Part shown: positions 28,267 to 36,933 of the stretch, in pieces | Numbering within the stretch: position 1 is the first letter of the stretch | Layout: each line of letters starts with the position of its first letter | Assembly (NCBI RefSeq): GCF_000252855.1 | Contig: NC_017045.1 | Coordinates: 1,054,001-1,118,000 of the forward strand | Reading direction: 5' to 3' | DNA from: Riemerella anatipestifer ATCC 11845 = DSM 15868 | GTDB taxonomy: Bacteria; Bacteroidota; Bacteroidia; Flavobacteriales; Weeksellaceae | Length of the DNA stretch: 64,000 bases | Translations under genes and position numbers: made by a program | Notes under the pieces: model-generated | What the model saw: only the letters and a program-made list of their open reading frames with translations | What the model was told of the DNA's origin: nothing | The model's database searches: none

Positions 28267-29105
28267 GTGAATTCACCCTTACCACTTCCGATGGCTACCC
28301 TCTTGCGGTAAGCCTCTTTAAACCAGAAGCAGAGAATACGAATGGTAAATTATTACTCATCAATTCAGCAACAGGAGTAAAACAATATGTCTATTACAGT
28401 TTTGCCAAATACCTAATGTCAAAAGGCTACACGGTAATCACTTATGATTATAGAGGCATCGCATCTTCTAAGCCCACTAAAATGAAAGGCTTTAAAGCCA
28501 GTATGAGGCTATGGGGAACCGAAGACTATAAAACATTAACCAACTACATCAAAACACATTTTCCTCATTACGAGAAATATATTATGGGACATTCCGTAGG
28601 AGCTTTGATTACAGGAATGAACCCAGACACTAATCTTTTTAAAAAGATAATATTTATAGGAGCTCAAGACGCTTATGTAAAACACTTAGATTCTAAAACT
28701 AGATGGGCTGCTTACCTAGGTTTTGGTATATTGCAACCTCTACTTACCGAAATGTTAGGGTATTTCCCTGCCTCTATTCTTGGCCTAGGAGAATCTCTTC
28801 CAAAGGGTGTAGCTTACGATTGGAGAAGGCTTATTCTTAACAAAAAATCTACTCTTAAACTCCTAGAGATGTCTTATGACTATACAGAGCACCTTCATCA
28901 GGATACTTTGGTTCTCTATGCCGATGATGACAACTGGCTCACAGAAAAAGGCGTTAAAAGTTTAATGAACACTTATCATAATCTGAAAGCAAAATATCAT
29001 ATCATAAAATCTGAACTTTCTCCTAAAAACGATATTGGACACATCAACTTTTTTAGAAGTTACAACGCTCCACTATGGCACATTGTGGAAGATTACTTGA
29101 AATAA
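28263..29105 (+). CDS. Alpha/beta-fold hydrolase
   Basis: A 280-residue protein with an alpha/beta-hydrolase core: an oxyanion-type loop after strand 3 (NSATGVKQ), YDYRGIASS, and the nucleophile elbow GHSVG with Ser111. A distal Asp in LYADDDNW and a C-terminal His in DIGHINFF complete a plausible triad. The substrate cannot be told; COG4757-like hydrolases have this shape. Translation is coupled to lpxH by an ATGA overlap, which suggests a lipid or envelope-related role, but that rests on gene order only. A bidirectional terminator follows directly. Confidence 0.8.
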   Translation: MSEFTLTTSDGYPLAVSLFKPEAENTNGKLLLINSATGVKQYVYYSFAKYLMSKGYTVITYDYRGIASSKPTKMKGFKASMRLWGTEDYKTLTNYIKTHFPHYEKYIMGHSVGALITGMNPDTNLFKKIIFIGAQDAYVKHLDSKTRWAAYLGFGILQPLLTEMLGYFPASILGLGESLPKGVAYDWRRLILNKKSTLKLLEMSYDYTEHLHQDTLVLYADDDNWLTEKGVKSLMNTYHNLKAKYHIIKSELSPKNDIGHINFFRSYNAPLWHIVEDYLK

Positions 29106-29137
29106 AAATCCAACACGATAATTGTGTTGGATTTTTA
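29103..29137. terminator. Bidirectional terminator
   Basis: A 13-bp stem (aaaaatccaacac / gtgttggattttt) with a short loop is flanked by A/T runs on both sides. It lies between convergent genes: the hydrolase ends at 29105 and the peptidase at 29161. Confidence 0.88.
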
Positions 29138-29160
29138 TTTTGAAGGCGTTGTATTACATC

Positions 29161-31275
29161 TTACTTTTTAAGATTTCTAATGCCCATTTCATAAAGAGCA
29201 AAGCTCATTAAGTCGGCATTTTCGCCTATCACTTGGTCGGTAGAACGCCCCGCTCCGTGTCCTGCATTCATTTCTATTCTAACAAGTGCTGGGTTAGAAC
29301 AGGTCTGTTTTTCTTGCAATTCCGCTCCAAACTTAAACGAGTGTGCAGGGACTACTCTATCGTCGTGGTCGCTAGTAATAATCATAGTAGAAGGGTAGCA
29401 AACGCCTTTCTTAACATTGTGTACAGGAGAGTAAGATTTTAGATATTCAAACATCGCTTTGCTATCTTGTGCCGTACCGTAATCATACGCCCACCCTGCT
29501 CCTGCAGTAAAGGTGTGATACCTCAACATATCCAAAACGCCCACACCAGGGAAAGCCACTTTAGCAAGGTCAGGACGCATCGTCATTGTAGCACCCACAA
29601 GCAGACCTCCGTTAGAACGCCCAGAAAGTGCCATAAATTCAGGAGAGGTATAACCTTTAGATTGTAAGTATTCGCCAGCCGCTATAAAATCATTAAATAC
29701 ATTTTTCTTTTGCATTTTGGTTCCTGCATCGTGCCATTTTTTACCATACTCGCCACCACCTCTAATATTAGGCACAGCGTAGATGCCTCCGTTTTCCATC
29801 CACACCGCATTTACCACAGAGAACGAAGGTGTTAAACTGATATTAAACCCTCCATAAGAATAAAGAATCGTAGGGTTTTTACCGTCTAGCTTAAGCCCCT
29901 TCTTATAATTGATGGTCATTGGAACTTTAGTGCCATCTTTAGAAGTGTAGAACACTTGCTCCGAAACAAAATCATCTGGGTTAAACTTAACCTTTGGCTT
30001 TTGATACACCGAAGAAGCTCCCGTTTCCACATTAAGTTTATAGATGGTATTCGGCGTAATGTAGCTCGTGAAAGCATAGTACAATTCTTTTTCGGAATCT
30101 TTACCAGAGAATCCTCCTGCAGTGCCTTTACCAGGAAGAGTAATATCTCTTACTTTCTTTCCGTTGTAATCCATCTGCTGTACTAATGTTACGGCATCTT
30201 TCATATAATTAGCAAAGATATAGCCTCCTCCTGTGGATACTCTTAGTACATTTTCCGTTTCAGGAATCACATCTGTCCAAACACTAGGATTCTTAATATC
30301 AAATTTTACCAACCTCATATTAGGAGCACCTTTGTCCGTAAGACCATAGATAAAATCGCCTTTGGTATCTACCACATCGGTATTATAATCGTAGCCTTTC
30401 TGAACTGGAATAAAATCGGTGTTGTTCTTTAAATCTTTAATGTAAAGCTCATTGCCATTAGTCGCATTAGCTGCAGAAAGGATAAGATAACGCTGGTCTT
30501 CGGAAACGCCAGCACTCATATATCTCCTTTTGAAATTTTCGCCCCCTATGATGAGTTGGTCTTGAGACTGCTTAGTTCCTAACTTATGGAAATACACCTT
30601 GTGCATATCAGTCTTAGCCGAAAGTACACTTCCGTCTGGTTTATCGTAACTAGAGTAGAAAAAGCCTTCGTCTCCTAGCCAAGAAATCCCACTAAATTTA
30701 ACATCTACTAAAGTTTCGTCTATTTGTTTTTTAGTAATGGCATCTAGAATAATGATTTTATTCCAATCGCTACCACCTTCCGAAATTTTATACGCGACTA
30801 AGTTTCCCTTCTTATTAAAAGAAATACCCGCCAAAGAGGTAGTCCCATCTTTAGAAAACTGATTAGGGTCTAAGAACACCTCTGTATTGCCATTCTTATC
30901 TTTTCTATACAACACCGATTGAGCTTGTAGCCCATCATTTTTATAGAAATAGGTATAATCGCCTTCTTTAAAAGGGGCAGAAATTTTTTCGTAGTTCCAG
31001 ATTTCTTTCAGTTGGTCTTTGATTTCGTTACGGAAAGAGATTTGGTCTAGATAGTTCTGTGTAAAAGCGACTTGTCTCTTTACCCAATCTTTGGTATCCT
31101 CCGCACGGTCGTCCTCCAACCAACGGTAAGGGTCTTGTACTTGTGTACCAAAGTAAGTGTCGGTATGGTTTACTTTTTTAGTTTCGGGATAATTCATTTT
31201 AGCGTTTTTTTGTTGAGTGCTACAAGACGCCAACGCCACAGCAGCTACTCCTAAATACAAATGTTTAAACTTCAT
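29161..31275 (-). CDS. Prolyl oligopeptidase family (S9) lipoprotein peptidase
   Basis: A 704-residue serine peptidase that cleaves short peptides after proline. The N-terminus is a lipoprotein signal (ALASC, lipobox Cys18), so it is likely anchored in a membrane facing the periplasm. A beta-propeller domain begins with VQDPYRWLEDD (about residues 30-450). The C-terminal catalytic domain has nucleophile Ser554 in SGRSNGG, Asp638/639 in SDHDDRVVP and His673 in NAGHGAG. The length matches the S9A family. It follows bcp on the same strand with a 10-bp gap. Confidence 0.93.
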   Translation of the reverse strand: MKFKHLYLGVAAVALASCSTQQKNAKMNYPETKKVNHTDTYFGTQVQDPYRWLEDDRAEDTKDWVKRQVAFTQNYLDQISFRNEIKDQLKEIWNYEKISAPFKEGDYTYFYKNDGLQAQSVLYRKDKNGNTEVFLDPNQFSKDGTTSLAGISFNKKGNLVAYKISEGGSDWNKIIILDAITKKQIDETLVDVKFSGISWLGDEGFFYSSYDKPDGSVLSAKTDMHKVYFHKLGTKQSQDQLIIGGENFKRRYMSAGVSEDQRYLILSAANATNGNELYIKDLKNNTDFIPVQKGYDYNTDVVDTKGDFIYGLTDKGAPNMRLVKFDIKNPSVWTDVIPETENVLRVSTGGGYIFANYMKDAVTLVQQMDYNGKKVRDITLPGKGTAGGFSGKDSEKELYYAFTSYITPNTIYKLNVETGASSVYQKPKVKFNPDDFVSEQVFYTSKDGTKVPMTINYKKGLKLDGKNPTILYSYGGFNISLTPSFSVVNAVWMENGGIYAVPNIRGGGEYGKKWHDAGTKMQKKNVFNDFIAAGEYLQSKGYTSPEFMALSGRSNGGLLVGATMTMRPDLAKVAFPGVGVLDMLRYHTFTAGAGWAYDYGTAQDSKAMFEYLKSYSPVHNVKKGVCYPSTMIITSDHDDRVVPAHSFKFGAELQEKQTCSNPALVRIEMNAGHGAGRSTDQVIGENADLMSFALYEMGIRNLKK

Positions 31276-31285
31276 AACTAATAAT

Positions 31286-31735
31286 TTAATATTCTAATAT
31301 TTGAGCCGAATGCTCCTTTGTTTTTACTTTATCTATAATCCTCGTACACACGCCATTTTCATCAAAAATAAAGGTGGCACGAACAATACCCATAAACTCC
31401 TTCCCCATAAACTTTTTAAGTTGCCAGACCCCAAAAGCCTCTATGATTTGTCTTTCTTCATCGGCTAGAAGGTCATAAGGAAAGTTAAATTTATCGTGAA
31501 ATTTCTTTTGTTTTTCCACAGAATCGGCACTCACACCCAAAAGAGTATAGCCTTGTTTTTGTAAAACCTCGTAGTTCTCGCTTAAATTACACGCCTCTGC
31601 TGTGCACCCTGACGTATTGGCTTTAGGATAAAAAAACACCACTAATTTTTTACCCTTGAAGTCTGATGCACTCACCTCTTTTCCGTCTTGATTTTTTACT
31701 GTAAAAGCAGGAAGGCTATCACCTATGTTTATCAT
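31286..31735 (-). CDS. bcp: Thioredoxin-dependent thiol peroxidase (peroxiredoxin Q/BCP)
   Basis: A 149-residue peroxiredoxin that reduces hydroperoxides in the cytoplasm using thioredoxin. The peroxidatic Cys44 lies in NTSGCTAEACNLS. Cys49 at the CxxxxC spacing is the resolving residue, as in E. coli BCP. FFYPKANTSGCT is the expected active-site segment. The length is normal. It is divergent from nth across only 32 bp and upstream of the S9 peptidase gene in the same direction. Confidence 0.94.
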   Translation of the reverse strand: MINIGDSLPAFTVKNQDGKEVSASDFKGKKLVVFFYPKANTSGCTAEACNLSENYEVLQKQGYTLLGVSADSVEKQKKFHDKFNFPYDLLADEERQIIEAFGVWQLKKFMGKEFMGIVRATFIFDENGVCTRIIDKVKTKEHSAQILEY

Positions 31736-31741
31736 AATGTT

Positions 31742-31749
31742 TATTTTTG
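31742..31749 (+). promoter_or_regulatory. nth -7 element
   Basis: TATTTTTG matches TAnnTTTG and lies 18 bp before the nth ATG. It is back to back with the bcp -7 element, leaving a 3-bp gap. No TTG is at the right spacing. Confidence 0.45.
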
Positions 31750-31752
31750 TCC

Positions 31753-31782
31753 CAAATTTAGTTTAAAATGACCAAAAAACAA
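31753..31782 (-). promoter_or_regulatory. bcp promoter, partly inside nth
   Basis: On the minus strand: TTG (31782-31780), a 19-nt spacer, then TAAATTTG (31760-31753). It matches the Bacteroidota consensus. The -33 box lies within the first codons of nth. Confidence 0.65.
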
Positions 31783-32394
31783 AGAGCCGAAATCATCATA
31801 CAAGAGTTAGAACGCCTATATCCTGAGACACCTATACCTTTAGACCACAAAGACCCATACACCTTACTAGTTGCCGTGGCTCTTTCGGCACAAACTACCG
31901 ACAAGAAAGTGAATGAAGTAACACCACAACTATTTGCCGTAGCGGACACTCCTTTCAAGATGAAAGAGTTGGAAGTTGATGAAATTAAAAATTTAATTAA
32001 AGAAATAGGTCTATCAAACACCAAAGCTAAAAACCTTAAAGCAATGGCAGAGCTATTGGTAGAACGACACCAAGGCATAGTTCCTCAATCTTTTGAAGAG
32101 TTGGAAGCCTTACCTGGTGTAGGACACAAGACGGCTTCGGTAGTGATGAGCCAAGCCTTTGGCGTTCCTGCGTTTCCTGTGGACACCCATATCCATAGAC
32201 TGATGACTCAATGGAAACTCACTTCTGGAAAAAATGTAACCGAAACCGAAAAAGATGCTAAAAAGATTTTCCCAAAAGACAAATGGAATAGCTTACATCT
32301 GCAAATTATTTTCTATGGTAGAGAATATTCTCCAGCTAGAGGTAAAGGCGATAAAGATTTTATTACCAAAATGCTTTTTGAAAAGAAGACATAA
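31768..32394 (+). CDS. nth: Endonuclease III-family DNA glycosylase, lacking the iron-sulfur cluster cysteines
   Basis: A base-excision repair glycosylase/AP lyase for oxidised pyrimidines. The 208-residue protein has the helix-hairpin-helix LEALPGVGHKTA with catalytic Lys121, and the catalytic Asp139 in FPVDTHIHRL. The fold is therefore complete and both catalytic residues are in place. Most Nth proteins end in a four-cysteine loop holding a [4Fe-4S] cluster. Here that region reads FYGREYSPARGKGDKDF, and the whole protein has no cysteine at all. The cluster must be absent. I believe related flavobacterial Nth proteins share this, so it is likely a lineage trait and not damage. Confidence 0.92.
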   Translation: MTKKQRAEIIIQELERLYPETPIPLDHKDPYTLLVAVALSAQTTDKKVNEVTPQLFAVADTPFKMKELEVDEIKNLIKEIGLSNTKAKNLKAMAELLVERHQGIVPQSFEELEALPGVGHKTASVVMSQAFGVPAFPVDTHIHRLMTQWKLTSGKNVTETEKDAKKIFPKDKWNSLHLQIIFYGREYSPARGKGDKDFITKMLFEKKT

Positions 32395-32424
32395 TTTTAT
32401 ACTTCCTTACCTCTATCCAAAACA

Positions 32425-32448
32425 AAAACCCCTAAAATTAGGGGTTTT
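32425..32448. terminator. Terminator between nth and tsf
   Basis: A perfect 10-bp stem (aaaaccccta / taggggtttt) with a 4-nt loop lies between the convergent genes nth and tsf. It can serve both strands. Confidence 0.88.
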
Positions 32449-32489
32449 CACTTTATTATATCAAGAAGTTTTGTTATAACTTCATAAAA

Positions 32490-33458
32490 TTAAAGACTTA
32501 CTCTTCTAAATCCTACGATTTCTACATCATCACCGAAAGACTTCACATATTCAGCTACTTTTTTGCTGTCGTCTTTAATGAAGTTTTGGTCTAATAATGC
32601 TTTCTCTTGATCTAGAGTTGTGTTATCACTGATGAATCTTTGGATTTTACCAGGAATAATTTTATCCCAAATTTGCTCAGGCTTACCTTCTGCTTTTAGT
32701 TCTGCTTTAGCATCTTCCTCAGCTTGTTTTAGAACTTCTTCAGTAAGTTGTGCATAAGAGATGTATTTAGGAACATTCTTCAAAGGTTTACCTAAACGAA
32801 CTAGCTCTTCGTTTTCTTTCTCGATTACAGCGATACGAGCTTCAGTTTCGCTAGCGATGTAAGCTGGATCAAAATCTTTGAAAGAAAGCGTTTCAGCTCC
32901 CATAGAAGCAACCTGCATAGATACATCTTTAGCTAAATCTGCAGCTTGGTCGAAGCTTTTAGAAAGAGCCGTGATAGCAGCGATTTTATTTCCTACGTGG
33001 ATATAAGCTCCTAGATAAGCACCTTTGATAGTTTCAAACGCACCTATTTCAATTTTCTCTCCGATAACTCCCGTTTGCTCGATAAGTTTATCAGCTACGG
33101 TCATTCCTCCAAAGTCAGAAGCTAAAAACTCTTCTTTGCTAGAGTAGTTAATTGCTTGTTCAGCTAATTTGTGAGCTAGTGCTACGAAATCTTCGTTTTT
33201 AGCTACGAAGTCAGTTTCACAATTAAGAGCGATGATAGCACCTGCAGTGTTGTCTGCATTTACTTTAGCAATAACAGCTCCTTCCGCAGACTCTCTGTCA
33301 GCTCTATTAGCAGCTACTTTCTGTCCTTTTTTTCTAAGGATTTCTATTGCTTTATCAAAATCTCCTTCAGCTTCTACCAAAGCTTTTTTGCAGTCCATCA
33401 TTCCTGCCCCTGTAGTGTTTCTTAGTTTTGCAACATCTGCTGCAGCTGGTGAATACAT
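32490..33458 (-). CDS. tsf: Translation elongation factor Ts
   Basis: It exchanges GDP for GTP on EF-Tu. The 322-residue protein has the N-terminal UBA-like domain and the signature LRNTTGAGMMDCKKAL, followed by IALNCETDFVAKNEDF and the two core subdomains. It is about 40 residues longer than the E. coli protein, which as far as I recall is usual in Bacteroidota. In most bacteria tsf follows rpsB. Here the upstream neighbour is a divergent gene for a secreted protein, so tsf stands alone with its own -7 element (33526-33519). Confidence 0.96.
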   Translation of the reverse strand: MYSPAAADVAKLRNTTGAGMMDCKKALVEAEGDFDKAIEILRKKGQKVAANRADRESAEGAVIAKVNADNTAGAIIALNCETDFVAKNEDFVALAHKLAEQAINYSSKEEFLASDFGGMTVADKLIEQTGVIGEKIEIGAFETIKGAYLGAYIHVGNKIAAITALSKSFDQAADLAKDVSMQVASMGAETLSFKDFDPAYIASETEARIAVIEKENEELVRLGKPLKNVPKYISYAQLTEEVLKQAEEDAKAELKAEGKPEQIWDKIIPGKIQRFISDNTTLDQEKALLDQNFIKDDSKKVAEYVKSFGDDVEIVGFRRVSL

Positions 33459-33490
33459 AATAATATTATTTTTTTAGTTATTTTTTGTTA

Positions 33491-33526
33491 TATCTTTGGG
33501 GTCCTCAAAAAACCCCTGCAAAGATA
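33491..33526. promoter_or_regulatory. Inverted repeat carrying divergent -7 elements (tsf and secreted-protein gene)
   Basis: TATCTTTG on the plus strand (33491-33498) and on the minus strand (33526-33519) face each other across a ggggt/acccc inverted repeat. The minus-strand copy suits tsf and the plus-strand copy suits the gene at 33591. The RNA from either strand could also fold as a hairpin. No good -33 boxes were found. Confidence 0.45.
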
Positions 33527-33590
33527 ATAATTTTAAGACAAACTAAAAATAGAGTTTTTGCGTTGTTTGCATATTAAGTAAAGATTTAAC

Positions 33591-34175
33591 ATGAAGAAAG
33601 TAAAAAAAATAGCAGAAATAACCCTATGTGTTTTGACACTTAGCACATTCTCTATGGCTAATGCTCAGTCAAAATATACATCTCAACAAGTAGAGGCTTC
33701 TAATGATATTAAAGTCATCGCTAATTTTATAAAATACAATCCAGAACATCCTGACACCCCTAAATTTAAAACTAAATTACATAACATTCTTAATGGAGAA
33801 ACAAAAGAAAAGGAACTAAGAACTAAAAAAATGGTAAGTGTACCTACAAAGACAGAAGCTGTAAATACCAATATAGTTATGAAACCCACTAACATAGGCG
33901 ATAGCTCAAAACCTGTAGATGTACTTAATCACTTATTTAGTAATGACCCCTCTAAAAAAGAGGCTTATTTACTAGTTAAAAATTTATCTAATTGTAATAT
34001 TACAGTAAAGATAGATGGTAGTAAAAAATATAATTTGGATATAGCCGCGCATAATGAAAACTATATTCTCCTAGACAAAGGAAATTATTCTCTATCTGCA
34101 TCTATATGCAATGGCAAATACTCATCTAACAAACTAATTAACAAAGACATGGAGGTTTCACTAAGCCTTAACTAA
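33591..34175 (+). CDS. Secreted protein of unknown function (possibly DUF6759-like)
   Basis: A 194-residue protein with a clear signal peptide (KKVKKIAE then a hydrophobic core, cut near ANAQ). The middle part is Lys/Thr-rich and looks disordered (about residues 60-110). The C-terminal part (about 120-190) is beta-rich, with LVKNLSNCNITVKIDG and a later NYSLSASICNGKY, resembling a small immunoglobulin-like domain with two cysteines that could form a disulfide in the periplasm. I recall similar proteins in Chryseobacterium, but the family name is uncertain. It is divergent from tsf and followed by its own terminator. Confidence 0.65.
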   Translation: MKKVKKIAEITLCVLTLSTFSMANAQSKYTSQQVEASNDIKVIANFIKYNPEHPDTPKFKTKLHNILNGETKEKELRTKKMVSVPTKTEAVNTNIVMKPTNIGDSSKPVDVLNHLFSNDPSKKEAYLLVKNLSNCNITVKIDGSKKYNLDIAAHNENYILLDKGNYSLSASICNGKYSSNKLINKDMEVSLSLN

Positions 34176-34194
34176 GGCTGTAAATTTTGATCAA

Positions 34195-34231
34195 AAAGCT
34201 ATTCCTCACCTTGATGGAATAGCTTTCTTAT
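34195..34231 (+). terminator. Terminator of the secreted-protein gene
   Basis: A perfect 11-bp stem (aaagctattcc / ggaatagcttt) with a 10-nt loop is followed by a T-rich tail. It lies 20 bp past the stop and 22 bp from the convergent accA end. Confidence 0.86.
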
Positions 34232-34252
34232 TTTAAATACTAGACCTCATTT

Positions 34253-35209
34253 CTACCCTTTAAATTTGCCCATTGAAATAAATTTATCCTGTCTTTGAGA
34301 TTCTAGCTCCTTAGCCGAGAATTTCTTAAAGGCTTTGATGTTATTTAAGATGGAGTTTTTTACATTTTGGTAAGCTACACTTGGGTCGTAGTGGGCTCCC
34401 CCCAGTGGCTCTTCTATAATACCGTCTATAATTTTTTCTTTGAGAGAGTCTTGTGCTGTTAGTTTCATAGTAGAGGCTGCTTCTTCTTTATGTTCCCAGT
34501 TTCTCCATAATATAGCCGAACAGTTTTCAGGAGAAATTACAGAGTACCAAGAGTTCTCCATCATATAAACTTTGTTACCAACACCTATACCTAAAGCACC
34601 ACCACTAGCACCTTCGCCAATTACATAGCAGAAAATAGGGGTTTTAAGTTGGCACATTTCGTAGATGTTTCTTGCAATAGCCTCACCTTGACCTCTTTCT
34701 TCCGCTTCTAATCCAGGATAAGCCCCTGGAGTATCTATAAAAGTAACCACAGGAATATTGAATTTCTCTGCCAATTTCATTAGTCTAAGAGCTTTTCGGT
34801 AGCCTTCAGGGTTACTCATTCCAAATCTTCTGTGTTGTCTTTCTTTGGTCGTTCGCCCTTTTTGAGTGCCTATAAACATTACAGACTGTCCCTCAATTTT
34901 GGCTAAACCACCTACCATAGCTGTATCATCTGCGAAGTTTCTATCACCGTGCATTTCTACAAAACTACCTTCATCTGCAATTCCTTTAATATAGTCTAAA
35001 GTATAAGGTCGGTTAGGGTGACGAGACAACTGTACCCTTTGCCAAGGCGTAAGATTACCGTATATCTCTTTCTTTTTCTTGTTGATTTTATCTTCTATTT
35101 GGCTACACGCCGTTTTCATATCCACTCCACTTTCTTCGCCTACTAGAGAGCACTTTTCGTACTGCTCCATTAGTTCTTTTATAGGGGTTTCAAAATCTAA
35201 ATATTCCAT
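34253..35209 (-). CDS. accA: Acetyl-CoA carboxylase carboxyltransferase subunit alpha
   Basis: Together with AccD it transfers carboxyl from biotin to acetyl-CoA to make malonyl-CoA for fatty-acid synthesis. The 318-residue protein matches the family length. Visible family segments are [57 protein letters not shown] and the oxyanion-hole loop [11 protein letters not shown]. It is transcribed in the same direction as gltX (53-bp gap), with a -7 element TAAATTTG at 35239-35232, so it may have its own promoter. accD is not in the window. Confidence 0.96.
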   Translation of the reverse strand: MEYLDFETPIKELMEQYEKCSLVGEESGVDMKTACSQIEDKINKKKKEIYGNLTPWQRVQLSRHPNRPYTLDYIKGIADEGSFVEMHGDRNFADDTAMVGGLAKIEGQSVMFIGTQKGRTTKERQHRRFGMSNPEGYRKALRLMKLAEKFNIPVVTFIDTPGAYPGLEAEERGQGEAIARNIYEMCQLKTPIFCYVIGEGASGGALGIGVGNKVYMMENSWYSVISPENCSAILWRNWEHKEEAASTMKLTAQDSLKEKIIDGIIEEPLGGAHYDPSVAYQNVKNSILNNIKAFKKFSAKELESQRQDKFISMGKFKG

Positions 35210-35262
35210 ATTGATGAGATAATTTACCGTTCAAATTTAATAATTTTTTAATAAAAGAGATT

Positions 35263-36774
35263 TTACTTTAAAACCTCCAACGCCTTTTTTAATCTGTTAA
35301 GGCTTTCTTCTTTGCCAATGATTGTCATCAAATCTGGTACATCGGGACCTTTTAGCTCCCCAACGAGTGCCAAACGCAAAGGCATCATCACTTTACCCAT
35401 ACCTAAAGATTTCTCTGTTGCAAAGTCGTGAATGGCATTTTTGATAGTTTCTGTATCGAAAGAAATAGCTTCTAGTACAGTTAATAGAACAGACATTACT
35501 TCGTGAGTATCTTCCTTCCAAGCTTTTTTAACAGCTTTCTCATCAAAAGATTGAGGGGCTTCAAAAAAGAATTTTCCTTCCTCGTAGATATCCTTTACAA
35601 AAGTGGCTCTTTCTTTCATTAGAGAAACTATTTTCAGTAGTACCTCATCAGAAATTTGTTTAGAATTAACGCCTTCTATTTGTTTTAATTCTTCCAAAAG
35701 TTGGTCGTTAGATTTTTGTTGTAGATATTGATGGTTGAACCACTTCGCTTTGTCTAAACTAAATCTAGCACCTGCTTTGTGTACTTTGTAGAGGTCAAAC
35801 TCCTGCACCATCTCTTCCATAGATAAAATTTCTTTATCGTCTGCTGGAGTCCAGCCGAGGAGGGCTACCATATTTATAAACGCCTCTGGGAAATAGCCAG
35901 ATTCTCTGTACCCTTTCCAAACTTCTCCGCTTTCGGGGTCTTGGAAATCTAATGGGAAAACAGGGAACCCAAACTTAGCTCCATCTCTTTTACTTAGTTT
36001 ACCTTTGCCTTCAGGCTTTAGTATCAATGATAAATGAGCGAACTCTGGAGCGTCCCAACCCATAGCTTCATATAGGAGTATGTGCAACGCCATAGATGGC
36101 AACCACTCTTCTCCTCTAATTACGTGAGTAATTTTCATTTCGTGGTCATCAATAATATTAGCGAAATGATAGGTTGGCATTCCGTCGTTTTTAACTAAAA
36201 CTTTATCGTCTAAGTCGTTGGTATTTACGCTGAAATCCCCTCTGATAATATCTTTAAGGCTTACAATTCTGTCCACAGGCATTTTAAACCTTACCACATA
36301 AGGCGTATTTTCAGCAAGTAGTTGCTCTACCTCTTCTTTAGGAAGGCTGATGCTATTTCTAAGTCTGCCACGAGTTCTGTAATTATAGGCGAAAACTTCA
36401 CCTCTACTTTCAAACTCTTTTCGGATAGCGTCTAACTCTTCTGGAGTGTCAAAAGCGATGTAAGCATAATCTGTTTTTAATATTTGGTCAGTATATTGGT
36501 CATAGATAGCTCTTCGTTCCGACTGTCTGTATGGAGCATAAGGACCACCATGTTTAGGGCTTTCATCAGGGACGATGCCACACCATTCTAGTGCTTCCAT
36601 AATGTATTCTTCAGCACCTTCTACATATCTAGCAGAGTCGGTATCTTCTATTCTAAGGACAAAATCGCCTCCATGATGTTTTGCAAACAAATAGTCGTAT
36701 AATGCCGTTCTTACACCTCCTAAATGTAAAGCTCCCGTAGGACTTGGTGCAAAACGAACGCGTACTTTTTCCAT
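35263..36774 (-). CDS. gltX: Glutamate--tRNA ligase
   Basis: It charges tRNA-Glu with glutamate. The 503-residue class I synthetase has the HIGH-type signature PSPTGALHLGG (residues 10-20) and the KMSKS-type loop KLSKR (259-263). The catalytic Rossmann domain is followed by an all-helical anticodon-binding domain typical of bacterial discriminating GluRS. No second gltX or glnS is seen in the window. It lies upstream of accA on the same strand. Confidence 0.96.
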   Translation of the reverse strand: MEKVRVRFAPSPTGALHLGGVRTALYDYLFAKHHGGDFVLRIEDTDSARYVEGAEEYIMEALEWCGIVPDESPKHGGPYAPYRQSERRAIYDQYTDQILKTDYAYIAFDTPEELDAIRKEFESRGEVFAYNYRTRGRLRNSISLPKEEVEQLLAENTPYVVRFKMPVDRIVSLKDIIRGDFSVNTNDLDDKVLVKNDGMPTYHFANIIDDHEMKITHVIRGEEWLPSMALHILLYEAMGWDAPEFAHLSLILKPEGKGKLSKRDGAKFGFPVFPLDFQDPESGEVWKGYRESGYFPEAFINMVALLGWTPADDKEILSMEEMVQEFDLYKVHKAGARFSLDKAKWFNHQYLQQKSNDQLLEELKQIEGVNSKQISDEVLLKIVSLMKERATFVKDIYEEGKFFFEAPQSFDEKAVKKAWKEDTHEVMSVLLTVLEAISFDTETIKNAIHDFATEKSLGMGKVMMPLRLALVGELKGPDVPDLMTIIGKEESLNRLKKALEVLK

Positions 36775-36933
36775 ATTTTGATAATTCTTTTTTAAAACAG
36801 CAAATTTACAGAATGTAAACTCAAGTTTCTAATATTATTGAAGTTTTTTGGCACAAAAAGAATTTATGAAACTGATATTTGTGGGTTCTTATGATACCCA
36901 AACAAAACAGAAAAAGTATTATCTTTGCTCGGT

